Source: Clostridium sp.
GTDB lineage: Bacteria > Bacillota > Clostridia > Clostridiales > Clostridiaceae
Length of the DNA: 41,005 nt
NCBI GenBank assembly: GCA_031292145.1
Contig: JARLHR010000002.1
Coordinates: 1 to 41,005 of the forward strand
Reading direction: 5' to 3'
The position numbers and the translations under genes were made by a program. The notes beneath the pieces are model-generated. The model searched no databases. It saw only the letters and a list, made by a program, of their open reading frames with translations, and was not told where the DNA came from. Positions 16,707-24,649 of the stretch are shown piece after piece (the stretch's first letter is position 1; the number at the start of each line of letters is the position of its first letter).

Positions 16707-16781
16707 ATGGATATTAATGAATATCAAAAGTTAGCAATGACAACTTTAAATCGTGAATTAAGTTCAATTAATCTGATTTAA
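16707..16781 (+). pseudogene. N-terminal fragment of a MazG-like pyrophosphohydrolase gene
   Basis: After GAAGGAGAAGAAA an ATG encodes MDINEYQKLAMTTLNRELSS, the typical first helix of MazG-like nucleotide pyrophosphohydrolases (about 100-110 aa when whole). It then changes to INLI and stops at residue 24. The catalytic EExxE region is absent, so only the 5' end remains. Confidence 0.55.
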
Positions 16782-16815
16782 ATAAAATTGTTTAATAAAA
16801 GGAGCAGTTTAGTAA

Positions 16816-17078
16816 ATGAGAAATATTAGTAAAATAACTGTAACTTCAATGTTATCATCATTGATAGTGGTTATTGGAGCAGTTGCTCATACAACATCTA
16901 ATAAATACATTAGGATTCTTATTCCTATTTTAGTAATCATATGATTATGTTTACTTTCAAAGAAATTATTTTAACTACTGCAGTTTAGGGGATAGTGGGT
17001 ATTGGTATTAGCACACATTCATGGAAAAGTAATGAAAGGGCATATGATAATTATGTGAAACAACATAATAAAATTTAA
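16816..17078 (+). pseudogene. Disrupted small membrane protein gene
   Basis: An ATG after AAAAGGAGC encodes 42 residues with two hydrophobic stretches (MLSSLIVVIGAVAH and RILIPILVII) and stops at 16942-16944. Other frames continue with coding-like sequence ending THSWKSNERAYDNYVKQHNKI at about 17078. This suggests a longer former protein of about 80-90 aa broken by a stop and a frameshift. The first 42 codons alone could still be made. Confidence 0.4.
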
Positions 17079-17126
17079 TCTTTAGAATTGTCTAAATTAC
17101 TAAAATCAAGACTAATATACATTGGT

Positions 17127-17151
17127 AATTAACTATGAAGTAGTAGACAAA
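17127..17151 (+). repeat. 25-bp repeat shared with 12620-12645
   Basis: ATTAACTATGAAGTAGTAGACAAAT occurs here and directly before the 63-bp repeat at 12642. In this region the two parts are about 400 bp apart with a gene (17247) between them. Confidence 0.8.
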
Positions 17152-17246
17152 TAGTAATTTGTGGAGTAATAAATAATTTAGAATGAAGAACGAACTGTTG
17201 CCTAATTATTTTAGCCATTGAAAAAATACAAGGTGGGTGTATAAAA

Positions 17247-17489
17247 ATGAAAGAAAAGTTTAGTAGTATCTATCCGATAGTTAATTCTATACTTCTAATA
17301 AGTACATTAATATTTAAAAGTATTGATTATATACTTTGGATTCTAATATTAGTACTGAATATTATTTCATTAAGCATATCATTAAAGGAGGATACGAAAG
17401 CAAAAGTCGGTATAAAGATATTTGGAGGAATAACTCTTGTTTTATCAACATGTTGTGTGCTTTATAAACTTTATGAAATTATTCTATAA
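17247..17489 (+). CDS. Small membrane protein, 80 aa
   Basis: AAGGTGGGTG precedes the ATG. Three hydrophobic segments (about residues 8-25, 27-46 and 57-78) span nearly the whole protein, with one charged link (KEDTKAKVG). The family is not recognised. It lies between the two separated halves of the repeat found intact at 12620-12704, as if it had been inserted or exchanged there as a cassette. Confidence 0.5.
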   Translation: MKEKFSSIYPIVNSILLISTLIFKSIDYILWILILVLNIISLSISLKEDTKAKVGIKIFGGITLVLSTCCVLYKLYEIIL

Positions 17490-17553
17490 ATGACTGTGAA
17501 TAAATAATATTATAAAAGAATATTAAAACAAATTCCAATCTATCTGATTAGAT

Positions 17554-17616
17554 AAATGTACATAATATCGGCTCAATTAATGCAAATCTTTCTTATAAAT
17601 CGCAAATGTAAATTAT
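17554..17616 (+). repeat. 63-bp direct repeat, copy 2
   Basis: Identical to 12642-12704 over 63 bases. It lies upstream of a broken gene start at 17646. Confidence 0.9.
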
Positions 17617-17645
17617 AACGTATTTAAGTGGAGGAAGTGTATATT

Positions 17646-18022
17646 ATGCCTAAAATAATAATTTCAAGAACCTCTCAAAGAATTAATTGCATGAGAGCGT
17701 ATGATATATTTTCTTTCCTTCCAAATGGGTATATTTAGATTATTTATCAGATGGGGAAGTGATTTTTAATAATAAAAACATTAAAAATTGGAATGAAGTT
17801 AAAAGTATGGGAATGAAAAGCTTCATCTTAAAATATGGAATTATGAGATGGGGAATTCCTACTGGTATTTCATATTCTGTATTAATGCTCTTGTTTAATT
17901 CTAATATTCACTCCATAAGAAGCTTTATAATTTATGTTGTAATTAATTTGTTGATATTTTCCTTGTTAGGAGGGTCACTATTTGGATTTGTGATGTGGAA
18001 ATTATCAGAAAAGAAATTATAA
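17646..18022 (+). pseudogene. Fused remnants ending in a small membrane protein
   Basis: ATG 17646 has a good GGAGGAAG site and begins MPKIIISRTSQRIN, but stops at residue 31. A second frame, open from about 17705, reads DYLSDGEVIFNNKNIKNW and continues into a membrane region with two segments, ending KLSEKKL at 18022. The only possible start there is GTG 17759, with a poor site. I read this as the 5' end of one gene joined to most of another, or one gene with a frameshift. The C-terminal part might still be expressed. Confidence 0.45.
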
Positions 18023-18114
18023 ATTGTTTTTTGAAGTTGCAACAATTAAGATTTTGTAGTTAAGATAAACTTGAAAATAATTGTGAAACTGTAAAATTCT
18101 AAGGGGGGGTAATT

Positions 18115-18435
18115 TTGAAGTCAAAAACAAGGAAACTATGGTTGTTAGCAGGTGTTTGTTTTTTATTTTCAGGTATAATGAACTTAATTAGTGAAAAATA
18201 TTTTTTTGGAATAACTAATATATTTTTAGGTGGATTATATCTTGTCTTAAGCATAATTAAAGGAAATAAAAAAACTATTAAAATCGAAGTATCCGATACA
18301 GTTTTAGATAATATAAATGTTGATTTAAGAAACTTAATTGAAGAAGGTAAAAAAATTGAAGCAATTAAAAAATATAGAATGGTTACTGGAAGTGGATTAA
18401 AAGAAGCCAAGGAATATATTGATAATTTGAAATAG
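18115..18435 (+). CDS. Membrane protein with L7/L12 C-terminal-like domain, 106 aa
   Basis: A TTG start at 18115 follows AAGGGGGGG with ideal spacing. Residues 8-24 and 30-48 are membrane segments. After a basic link the last 45 residues carry IEEGKKIEAIKKYRMVTGSG then LKEAKEYIDNL, the pattern of the ribosomal protein bL12 C-terminal domain (K-I-x-A-I-K…T-G-x-G-L-K-E-A-K). In bL12 this domain recruits translation GTPases. In small membrane proteins of Firmicutes its role is unknown. It ends the accessory island. Confidence 0.65.
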   Translation: MKSKTRKLWLLAGVCFLFSGIMNLISEKYFFGITNIFLGGLYLVLSIIKGNKKTIKIEVSDTVLDNINVDLRNLIEEGKKIEAIKKYRMVTGSGLKEAKEYIDNLK

Positions 18436-18473
18436 GTAAAGTTAATTGGATAAGATACACAATGTTCTGATAT

Positions 18474-18527
18474 GCTCCATTTAGAGTAGACAGTTGAAAT
18501 AATAAAACTGTCTACTCTAAATGGAGC
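18474..18527. terminator. Near-perfect 22-bp inverted repeat between convergent genes
   Basis: GCTCCATTTAGAGTAGACAG and its complement, separated by a short AT loop, lie between the stops of the plus-strand gene at 18115 and the minus-strand sigma gene. The position suggests a bidirectional terminator, but neither side has a T-run, so another role (Rho-independent stop without U tract, or mRNA end protection) is possible. Confidence 0.55.
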
Positions 18528-18534
18528 AGTTCAA

Positions 18535-19137
18535 TCAGCCTTGGATTTTTTTTGTGGTCGTATTTGAATAATAAAGAGAAATATTATTAAACATTTTCTT
18601 CAGAATATTTTTCTTTTTTACAATAGCAGTAGAGTAACACATGTTTTTTTGATAAGCATAATCCTGAACAGTATTATTTTTAAAGAATACAAGGTCTATA
18701 AGTTCCGTTTCTTCTTCATTTAAATTTTTAAGAGCCAGCCTTAAATCTTCATAGTCACACATTTCACATAATGAAATTTCAGGAGGGATTTCTTGAGAAA
18801 GCAGGTTCTTTTCCACATCGTCATGCAGACTTAAAGCATCAATGCCTTCAGTAGAGCTTCTAGTTTTAATTTTTTTTATAAGATCATTCATATTATTTTT
18901 AATAGCATTAGTAGCATAAGCAACAAATCTATGTTTTTCTAAATTGTACATGGAAACACATTTAAAAAGTGATTTGTAGCATTCATTCTGTATATCGTAG
19001 ATGTCATAGCCATGGATAAAGGTCCTTTTAGAAATATTATAAATTAAAGGTCTGAATTCCTCAGCTAATTTTTCTTTTGATAATTCATCATTATTTTTGC
19101 ATTTGGCAACTAAAGCTTCAATATAATTAAAATCCAT
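18535..19137 (-). CDS. Sigma-70-family RNA polymerase sigma factor, 200 aa
   Basis: Region 2 is seen as LAEEFRPLIYNISKRTFIHG then DIYDIQNECYKSLFKC and RFVAYATNAIKNNMNDLIKK (core binding and -10 recognition). Region 4 is ALKNLNEEETELIDLVFF then a helix-turn-helix (TVQDYAYQKNMCYSTAIVKK). Regions 1 and 3 are missing, as in alternative sigma factors of about 200 aa such as the ECF and toxin/bacteriocin-type clostridial sigmas. GAGGG precedes the ATG. No anti-sigma factor lies next to it, and its targets are unknown. Confidence 0.8.
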   Translation of the reverse strand: MDFNYIEALVAKCKNNDELSKEKLAEEFRPLIYNISKRTFIHGYDIYDIQNECYKSLFKCVSMYNLEKHRFVAYATNAIKNNMNDLIKKIKTRSSTEGIDALSLHDDVEKNLLSQEIPPEISLCEMCDYEDLRLALKNLNEEETELIDLVFFKNNTVQDYAYQKNMCYSTAIVKKKNILKKMFNNISLYYSNTTTKKIQG

Positions 19138-19529
19138 AAAAACAACCCTCTTTCAATTCTTAGGAGATTTTTTAAAAAGATATTTTGAAGAGGTTTTGAC
19201 TTTGGTGGTATTAAAAAGTTTTTGTACATATATTGTGCTTGCTTTTTTTATTTGCCTCTACATATAGTATATATGGTCAAAAAGTATAAATCGTATATGG
19301 AAATGGAAAATTAATTAGAAGAAGAGTTTTGACAGAAAAACATAAATTACCCTATCTATTCATATCCAATAATCAAATGTGATCTTTAACATACTCATAA
19401 GGTATATAAAAGTAACGTTATCTCCCCATTCATAACCAAATGTTATTTTCTTTCATGTATCTCATAAAAAAATAAGGATCAAACTTAAACTTCCAGAAAC
19501 AGGAGTGTATAGCTATATGGACAATATAA

Positions 19530-19670
19530 TTAGATTCTGCGGCTGCTGAAATAGCATTTAATCTAATTAAGGATTTAAGCAAACAGTATGGAAAAACTGT
19601 AATGATGGTTACGCATAGTAAATATTTAGCAAATCAAGCTGATAGAATAATTAACATTTTGGAGTGTTAA
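19530..19670 (+). pseudogene. 3' end of an ABC-transporter ATPase gene
   Basis: The frame after a stop at 19527 reads LDSAAAEIAFNLIKDLSKQY then GKTVMMVTHSKYLANQADRI and ends at 19670. This is the D-loop, H-loop histidine and C terminus of a MacB/LolD-type ATPase. The Walker A and signature parts are absent. Only the last 46 codons remain, followed by an intact terminator. Confidence 0.75.
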
Positions 19671-19677
19671 TATGATA

Positions 19678-19726
19678 GTAAATAGAAAGACTAAGTATTT
19701 TACTTGGTCTTTCTATTTACTTTTGA
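19678..19726 (+). terminator. Terminator of the ABC-ATPase remnant
   Basis: GTAAATAGAAAGACTAAG pairs with CTTGGTCTTTCTATTTAC (one G-U) and is followed by TTTTG. It lies eight bases after the remnant's stop codon. Confidence 0.8.
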
Positions 19727-19732
19727 CCTTGA

Positions 19733-19785
19733 AATAATAGGTGAGTATGCTCATCTATTATTTTATTTCATATCCATAAAGGAAA
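19733..19785. repeat. Mini, internally deleted member of the palindromic repeat family
   Basis: AATAATAGGTGAGTATGCTC is followed directly by ATCTATTATTTTATTTCATA. The first part follows the start of the full repeat (AATAATAGACCAGTATGCTC), and the second follows its end (TCTATTATTTTCTTTCAT). It is a short hairpin left after loss of the interior. Confidence 0.5.
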
Positions 19786-19887
19786 TTCATACATAAATAT
19801 AGAAGATATAGTAAGTATATTATTAGTTGAAGGTGATTAACTTAGCTTATATTTAATCAGCATTAACCACATAATGGAGGAAAGGTT

Positions 19888-20466
19888 ATGAAGCAACATG
19901 CTAAAACTATAATAATTAATTCGTTTAAGGATTTATTAAATAAACAATCTATAGATAAAATTACAGTAAAAGAAATTTGTAAACAATGCGGTGTAAACAG
20001 GCAGACTTTTTATTATTACTTTACGGACATTATGGATATCTTTAAATTTATAGTATTTGATGAACTATCTTCAGAAATCGCACAAAACAGAACTTTTGAG
20101 ACTTGGGAAGGTGGATTTTTGGCTACACTGAATTATCTTAAGAAAAATTCAAGAATGATTTTACACGTATACCGATCTACTTATTGGTCTGAAGCAAATA
20201 TTTATTTTACAAATTTTTCGAATAAATTACTAGATGATGTGGTTACAGAATGTGTAAACAAAATGAAAGTAAAATTAGAGGGGGAAGATCAAATTTTCAT
20301 TGTTAATTTTTATAGACATGTATTTAATGGTCTTATTATAGATTGGGTGAGTGGGGGAATGGAAACGGAACCACAAGTTATACTAAAAAAACTTTTGGTA
20401 ATGATAACAGGAAGCATTCCACGATCGGTAGTTGCTTTTGAAAAGGCAACAATTCTGACACTTTAG
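19888..20466 (+). CDS. TetR/AcrR-family transcriptional regulator
   Basis: This 192-aa protein has the TetR helix-turn-helix near residues 22-48 (ITVKEICKQCGVNRQTFYYY). Its C-terminal half is of the type seen in DhaS-like activators or repressors. GGAGGAAAGG precedes the ATG. The next gene, a DUF5692 membrane protein, follows in the same direction within 90 bases and is the likely co-transcribed or regulated partner. The ligand is unknown. Confidence 0.88.
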   Translation: MKQHAKTIIINSFKDLLNKQSIDKITVKEICKQCGVNRQTFYYYFTDIMDIFKFIVFDELSSEIAQNRTFETWEGGFLATLNYLKKNSRMILHVYRSTYWSEANIYFTNFSNKLLDDVVTECVNKMKVKLEGEDQIFIVNFYRHVFNGLIIDWVSGGMETEPQVILKKLLVMITGSIPRSVVAFEKATILTL

Positions 20467-20553
20467 TTGATTTGTCTATTGAATGCCATCTTTCAAGAAA
20501 TATATAATAAGTATGATGAATGTTATAATTTTTATATTAAGGGGGATATTTCA

Positions 20554-21534
20554 ATGTTTACTTTCAACTATGCTCAGGGGGCATCAATATTAAGCGTATG
20601 GGGTGTCTGGATACTAGTTTTTGTAGCACTATTTGGCTTGAATGAAGTAGCACGCAGATGGAAATATGTTGGTTTTTTCTGCTTTATAGTTTTACCGATA
20701 GGACTTTCAATATTGTGGTTTACAGTATTAAAAGATACAACTTATACAGATTGGTTCCACCTTGCAAAAGTATATTCGTCTACAGCTGGATGTATTGGTT
20801 TTTGGTGCATCAGGCACGTTAAAGGAAAAAATAAGTTAACAGGTAAAGAATGGAGGTTAGCTGATATAAAATGGGCGTTATGCTTTCCGCCTCTAATTCT
20901 TGCTATTAATATATTAGAAGCAGTAAGTCGTGATTTTCAGGTTGGCATTCAATATCACGGTGGTGGAACCTTAGTCGATGAAGCTATGTATGTTGTCGGA
21001 GGTCCATGGAATTTCATGAATGGTATTGCTGGTATTTTAAATATTATAACTATCACCGGATGGTTTGGAATTTGTATAAGAAAGAAGACTGTTAAAGATG
21101 GCAGCATGGATATGTTGTGGCCTGATATGTTATGGTTTTGGATAATAGCTTATGATCTTTGGAATTTTGCTTATACTTATAATTGTTTACCAGGTCATGC
21201 ATGGTACTGTGGTTTTGCATTACTATTAGCTCCAACTCTTTGCGCATTTACTGTAGGAAAAGGCGCATGGTTGCAGCATCGTGCACAGACTCTAGCACTA
21301 TGGTGTATGTTTGCACAAACATTCCCAGCATTTATTGACAAGGGTACTTTCGCAGTTTCATCTACCTATAATACAGCTCCACTTTTTGCATTTAGTTTTG
21401 CAGCCTTTCTTAGCAATGTAGCAGTATTTGTTTATATGATTTGGAAGGTGGTTAAGACAAAGAGAAATCCTTATCTTGGTGAACTTTATACAGACTTAGG
21501 AAAATATCAGGAAGTTGAGACACTTGCCCAATAA
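20554..21534 (+). CDS. DUF5692-family multi-spanning membrane protein
   Basis: I chose ATG 20554 because GGGGGATATTTCA precedes it; the longer reading from 20467 has no site and adds a non-conserved tail. The 326-aa product has about nine hydrophobic segments rich in Trp and conserved patterns such as VVGGPWNFMNGIAG and AYDLWNFAYTYNCLPGHAWY. These fit DUF5692, an uncharacterised family often found beside TetR-type regulators. It may transport or modify a small molecule in the membrane; that is not shown by the sequence. Confidence 0.75.
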   Translation: MFTFNYAQGASILSVWGVWILVFVALFGLNEVARRWKYVGFFCFIVLPIGLSILWFTVLKDTTYTDWFHLAKVYSSTAGCIGFWCIRHVKGKNKLTGKEWRLADIKWALCFPPLILAINILEAVSRDFQVGIQYHGGGTLVDEAMYVVGGPWNFMNGIAGILNIITITGWFGICIRKKTVKDGSMDMLWPDMLWFWIIAYDLWNFAYTYNCLPGHAWYCGFALLLAPTLCAFTVGKGAWLQHRAQTLALWCMFAQTFPAFIDKGTFAVSSTYNTAPLFAFSFAAFLSNVAVFVYMIWKVVKTKRNPYLGELYTDLGKYQEVETLAQ

Positions 21535-21555
21535 GGCAAATTAAAAAAAGAAACC

Positions 21556-21596
21556 GTGAAAAAATGATTACTCATTTTTTCACAGCCCCTTTTATT
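21556..21596 (+). terminator. Terminator after the DUF5692 gene
   Basis: GTGAAAAAATGA pairs with TCATTTTTTCAC around a four-base loop, followed by AGCCCCTTTTATT. It ends the TetR-DUF5692 unit. Confidence 0.75.
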
Positions 21597-21671
21597 ACTT
21601 TTAGATAAAAAAGCAAGTTTACATATTCTCACTTATTGACTAATCCACTTCTCCCGTATGCAATACGTTTG

Positions 21672-21815
21672 AGGACTTTGAAGACAGCTCGTAGAGCAGA
21701 TCGCATTCTATATCCGAAAGATGGCGTGATTGTTGATAAATTGCACTTTGGTAAATATGTTAAGGGTTAACGATATACAGCATTACGAGAATTTTTAGAG
21801 AAGATGGGTTGTTAG
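21672..21815 (+). pseudogene. C-terminal remnant of an unrecognised gene
   Basis: The frame reads RTLKTARRADRILYPKDGVI then VDKLHFGKYVKG, an in-frame TAA, then RYTALREFLEKMGC and stop. Removing the one stop would give a continuous basic C terminus. There is no start or ribosome binding site. I do not recognise the protein. It lies just upstream of metF. Confidence 0.4.
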
Positions 21816-21876
21816 AAAAAACGCTAAGAGTATGCTATAATGGTTTCTAAGAATTTATAAGATTATGGAGGCTATT

Positions 21877-22737
21877 ATGAAGCTAAATGAACTTTTTCTT
21901 AAAGATCGCAGAGTATTTTCTTTTGAAATATATCCACCCAAAAGGGATGAAACTATGGAAGGCATCACTTCTGTATTAGGAGAATTAAGTGAGTTAACAC
22001 CAGATTTTATCTGTGTTGCTTATGGAGCAGGAGGTACTACAGCGGATGCTTCTACCTGTAAGGTTGCTTCTATGATCAAAAATCAATATCACATTGAATC
22101 TATGGCTCATGTGGCTTGTGTTAACTCTACAAAATCAGAAATTGATGTCATATTACAGCAGTTAAAAGATAATGAGATTGAAAATATTCTTGCCTTACGT
22201 GGAGATATCAATCCTAATCTGCCACGAAGAGATGACTTTCATTATGCATCGGATCTTGTCAGCTATATTAAGGAGCATGGTGACTTTTATCTGTCTGGAG
22301 CATGTTATCCAGAGGTTCATGTAGATGCAAAGGATATGCAAGAGGATATTGAGCATTTAAAGATCAAAGTAGAAGCTGGAGTTGATCATTTGATTTCACA
22401 GTTATTCTTCGATAATGATCTATTCTTAGCATTTAGGGAAAAGGTAAGAGATGCTAATATACATATTCCAATCGAAGCAGGTATCATGGCAGTTAGTAAT
22501 AAAAAGCAGTTTGAGTGTATGGTCAAAATGTGTGGGACAAGTATTCCACAAAAACTTGCAAAAGTATTACAACGTTATGAGTATGATGAAGATTCTCTTC
22601 GTGAGGCAGGGATTGAGTATGCAATTGACCAGATGGAGGGACTACTAGAACATGGAGTTGATGGCCTTCATCTCTTTACGATGAATAATACGTACATAGC
22701 AACACAGATAAGTAAAGAAGTAAAACGGTGGTTATAG
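21877..22737 (+). CDS. metF: Methylenetetrahydrofolate reductase MetF
   Basis: It reduces 5,10-methylene-tetrahydrofolate to 5-methyl-tetrahydrofolate with FAD, feeding methionine synthesis. The 286-aa TIM-barrel protein shows FSFEIYPPKRDE at the N terminus with the catalytic Glu, AYGAGGTTAD, the flavin-binding ILALRGDIN, LSGACYPEVH, and IPIEAGIMAV. I chose ATG 21877 because GGAGG precedes it; ATG 21865 overlaps that site. No methionine synthase gene lies in the window. It is a single-gene unit with a strong terminator. Confidence 0.95.
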   Translation: MKLNELFLKDRRVFSFEIYPPKRDETMEGITSVLGELSELTPDFICVAYGAGGTTADASTCKVASMIKNQYHIESMAHVACVNSTKSEIDVILQQLKDNEIENILALRGDINPNLPRRDDFHYASDLVSYIKEHGDFYLSGACYPEVHVDAKDMQEDIEHLKIKVEAGVDHLISQLFFDNDLFLAFREKVRDANIHIPIEAGIMAVSNKKQFECMVKMCGTSIPQKLAKVLQRYEYDEDSLREAGIEYAIDQMEGLLEHGVDGLHLFTMNNTYIATQISKEVKRWL

Positions 22738-22807
22738 AGTTAGAAAAAGACTTTCATAGTACATTATAATTGTCATTTCTGCTTTTGTTGTTCGCGAAAA
22801 TGAGTAG

Positions 22808-22855
22808 AAGGAGGTGTGAAAAATGATTTCTCATTTTTTCACACCTCCTTTTTTA
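22808..22855 (+). terminator. Strong terminator after metF
   Basis: AAGGAGGTGTGAAAAATGA and TCATTTTTTCACACCTCCTT form a stem of nearly 20 pairs with a four-base loop, followed by TTTTTT. The convergent GGDEF gene ends 30 bases further on. Confidence 0.92.
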
Positions 22856-22884
22856 TAAAATCTTTTTCTTTTAAAACATAATAA

Positions 22885-24249
22885 CTATTTTTTGGATAAC
22901 TTATTTTGATACATCTTTTCATCTGCTGCTTTAATTATATCATTAGCATTTAGTCTGCAATCTGCTGTTATTTCTACTATTCCATAACTAAAAGAGTACT
23001 TAAAGGGTTGTTCACCTATTCCATTATATCCCTCTAATTTATTGTATATCTGTTTAATAACTTTATTAGCATCAGATTCATGAAATTTAGGAAAAATTAT
23101 GAGAAATTCATCGCCACCAATGCGACTTACCGTATCTATTTCTCTTATTGATGCTTTAATAGTTGAAGCGATAGTTTTAATTAAGAGATCCCCGGATGCA
23201 TGACCATAAGTGTCATTTACAATTTTTAGACCATCAATATCTATAAAGCATATGGACAAATACATATCCATCCTGGATAGTGTAGGTAATTCTTTTTCTA
23301 ATATCATGAATCCAGTTCTACGATTTGAGACACCTGTCATTGGATCAGTAAATGCATAAAATTCCAATTTTTTATGTTGAATTTTTAATTCTCGTTCTAT
23401 CTTCGTTCTTTCAGTTATATCATAAAATATAATAACAGTCCCTCTATATTTTTCACTTATATCAAGCATTTTCTTGAATTTTATTAAAAATATTTTTTCA
23501 CCAGTTTTTGTTGATAGGGTTTCTTCCTGCAGTGTTTCATTTACATTTGAATTAACAAATTCAATAAGTTCTTCATTTAACCACTCAAATTCTTTGTCGA
23601 TATTAATTTTTCCGTAATATTTTATTCCTGAAATGGCTTGATTTAAAAAGACTTCTGCAGCTTTATAATTTATGTTTTCAATTTTATTATTTTTGTCAAT
23701 AAGTATAATAGGGTCATAAATACTTTCAAAAACAGTAAGGTATTTATTTTTTTCATTTGTCATGTTTCTGTTTGCTTTCTGAAGTTGCTTTAATTTTGAT
23801 TTTTCGGATAATTCTGACCACTTTGTAATAAAACCTAATTCTACATGATCAAAAAATCTTTTAATATATTGCAAGAAGTATTTTATTTCTTTTGGTAAAA
23901 AATTACTTTCAAGAATAAGGTCTTCATATGATTGATGGTAATATTTCATAAGCCCCAGGAACATACTTAAGGTAATACCTCTTGTACGATGTCTTTGTGC
24001 TTCAGTAATTCCGAATTCAGCAATTTCACTTTTAGTAAAATCATCATCTGGACCTAATTCAGGAATTGAATTACTTTTATTGATGGCTTTTACAAGGGAA
24101 TGTGAAAGTCCTTCTATAGACATTCGCCAAGCCTCTTTTAAAGTAGAAGTATATTTTGTATAATTTCTTTCTTTTGCATAATTCAAAATTTTATACATAA
24201 GGATTTCTTCGCTATCTAAAATAAGTTTTTTTAATTTTTCCATTTCCAA
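22885..24249 (-). CDS. PAS-GGDEF diguanylate cyclase with N-terminal helical sensor
   Basis: It makes cyclic di-GMP from two GTP. The C-terminal domain has an intact active site RIGGDEFLIIF near residue 382. The inhibitory I-site RxxD (REID) lies five residues before GGDEF, so product feedback is expected. A PAS domain lies at about 165-285, ending in the PAC-like GTVIIFYDITERTKIE. The first 150 residues (RTRGITLSMFLGLMKYYHQS) resemble the helical RsbRD-type sensor domain; that match is tentative. There are no membrane segments. The start is TTG 24249 or ATG 24243; GGGAG lies at a better distance from the TTG. Confidence 0.9.
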   Translation of the reverse strand: MEMEKLKKLILDSEEILMYKILNYAKERNYTKYTSTLKEAWRMSIEGLSHSLVKAINKSNSIPELGPDDDFTKSEIAEFGITEAQRHRTRGITLSMFLGLMKYYHQSYEDLILESNFLPKEIKYFLQYIKRFFDHVELGFITKWSELSEKSKLKQLQKANRNMTNEKNKYLTVFESIYDPIILIDKNNKIENINYKAAEVFLNQAISGIKYYGKINIDKEFEWLNEELIEFVNSNVNETLQEETLSTKTGEKIFLIKFKKMLDISEKYRGTVIIFYDITERTKIERELKIQHKKLEFYAFTDPMTGVSNRRTGFMILEKELPTLSRMDMYLSICFIDIDGLKIVNDTYGHASGDLLIKTIASTIKASIREIDTVSRIGGDEFLIIFPKFHESDANKVIKQIYNKLEGYNGIGEQPFKYSFSYGIVEITADCRLNANDIIKAADEKMYQNKLSKK

Positions 24250-24649
24250 TTAACTTCTCTCCCTTTTAAACTAAAACATTTTCCGGCTATGGGCATTTTC
24301 TACATAGTGGAAAGAAGTTTTTAATAGATTGAATATTGCCATAAATCTTATTAATACTATTAAAAAACGGTACATGAAGCAGTAAACTTTTTATAAATTA
24401 TTATGTTCCACTTATAGATTTTGAATATATCCTTAAATGTTAACTATACTGCTAGTAACATTTTTATGTTATTATACTATTTTTTTCATATGTTATCAAT
24501 ATTTAGTGAAATTTGTAATGCATGATCTATATGAATTGTTATTTTCTTTCAGGTCCCTAAGTAGAGCAAATGAATAAAAGTTAGAAAATAGTGAAATATT
24601 ATTGAAGAAAGTGAAGAAATAAATAATTTTATAGAATTGGGTGATGTAT
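24250..24649. other. Intergenic region with a solo repeat end
   Basis: No gene is seen. At 24534-24562 GAATTGTTATTTTCTTTCAG then GTCCCTAA matches one end of the palindromic repeat at 26858-27057. No partner end was found. Confidence 0.5.

Larger units (their letters stand above)
19138..19887. other. Long intergenic region with gene and repeat remnants
   Basis: There is no intact gene in 750 bases. Around 19437-19464 AAATGTTATTTTCTTTCATG resembles one end of the ~200-bp palindromic repeat. Then come an ABC-ATPase tail (19530-19670), its terminator, and a mini palindrome (19733-19785). Confidence 0.55.

Noticed and set aside
19530-19670. ABC-ATPase tail as an active small gene
   Set aside because: It has no start, no ribosome binding site and lacks Walker A and the signature motif.
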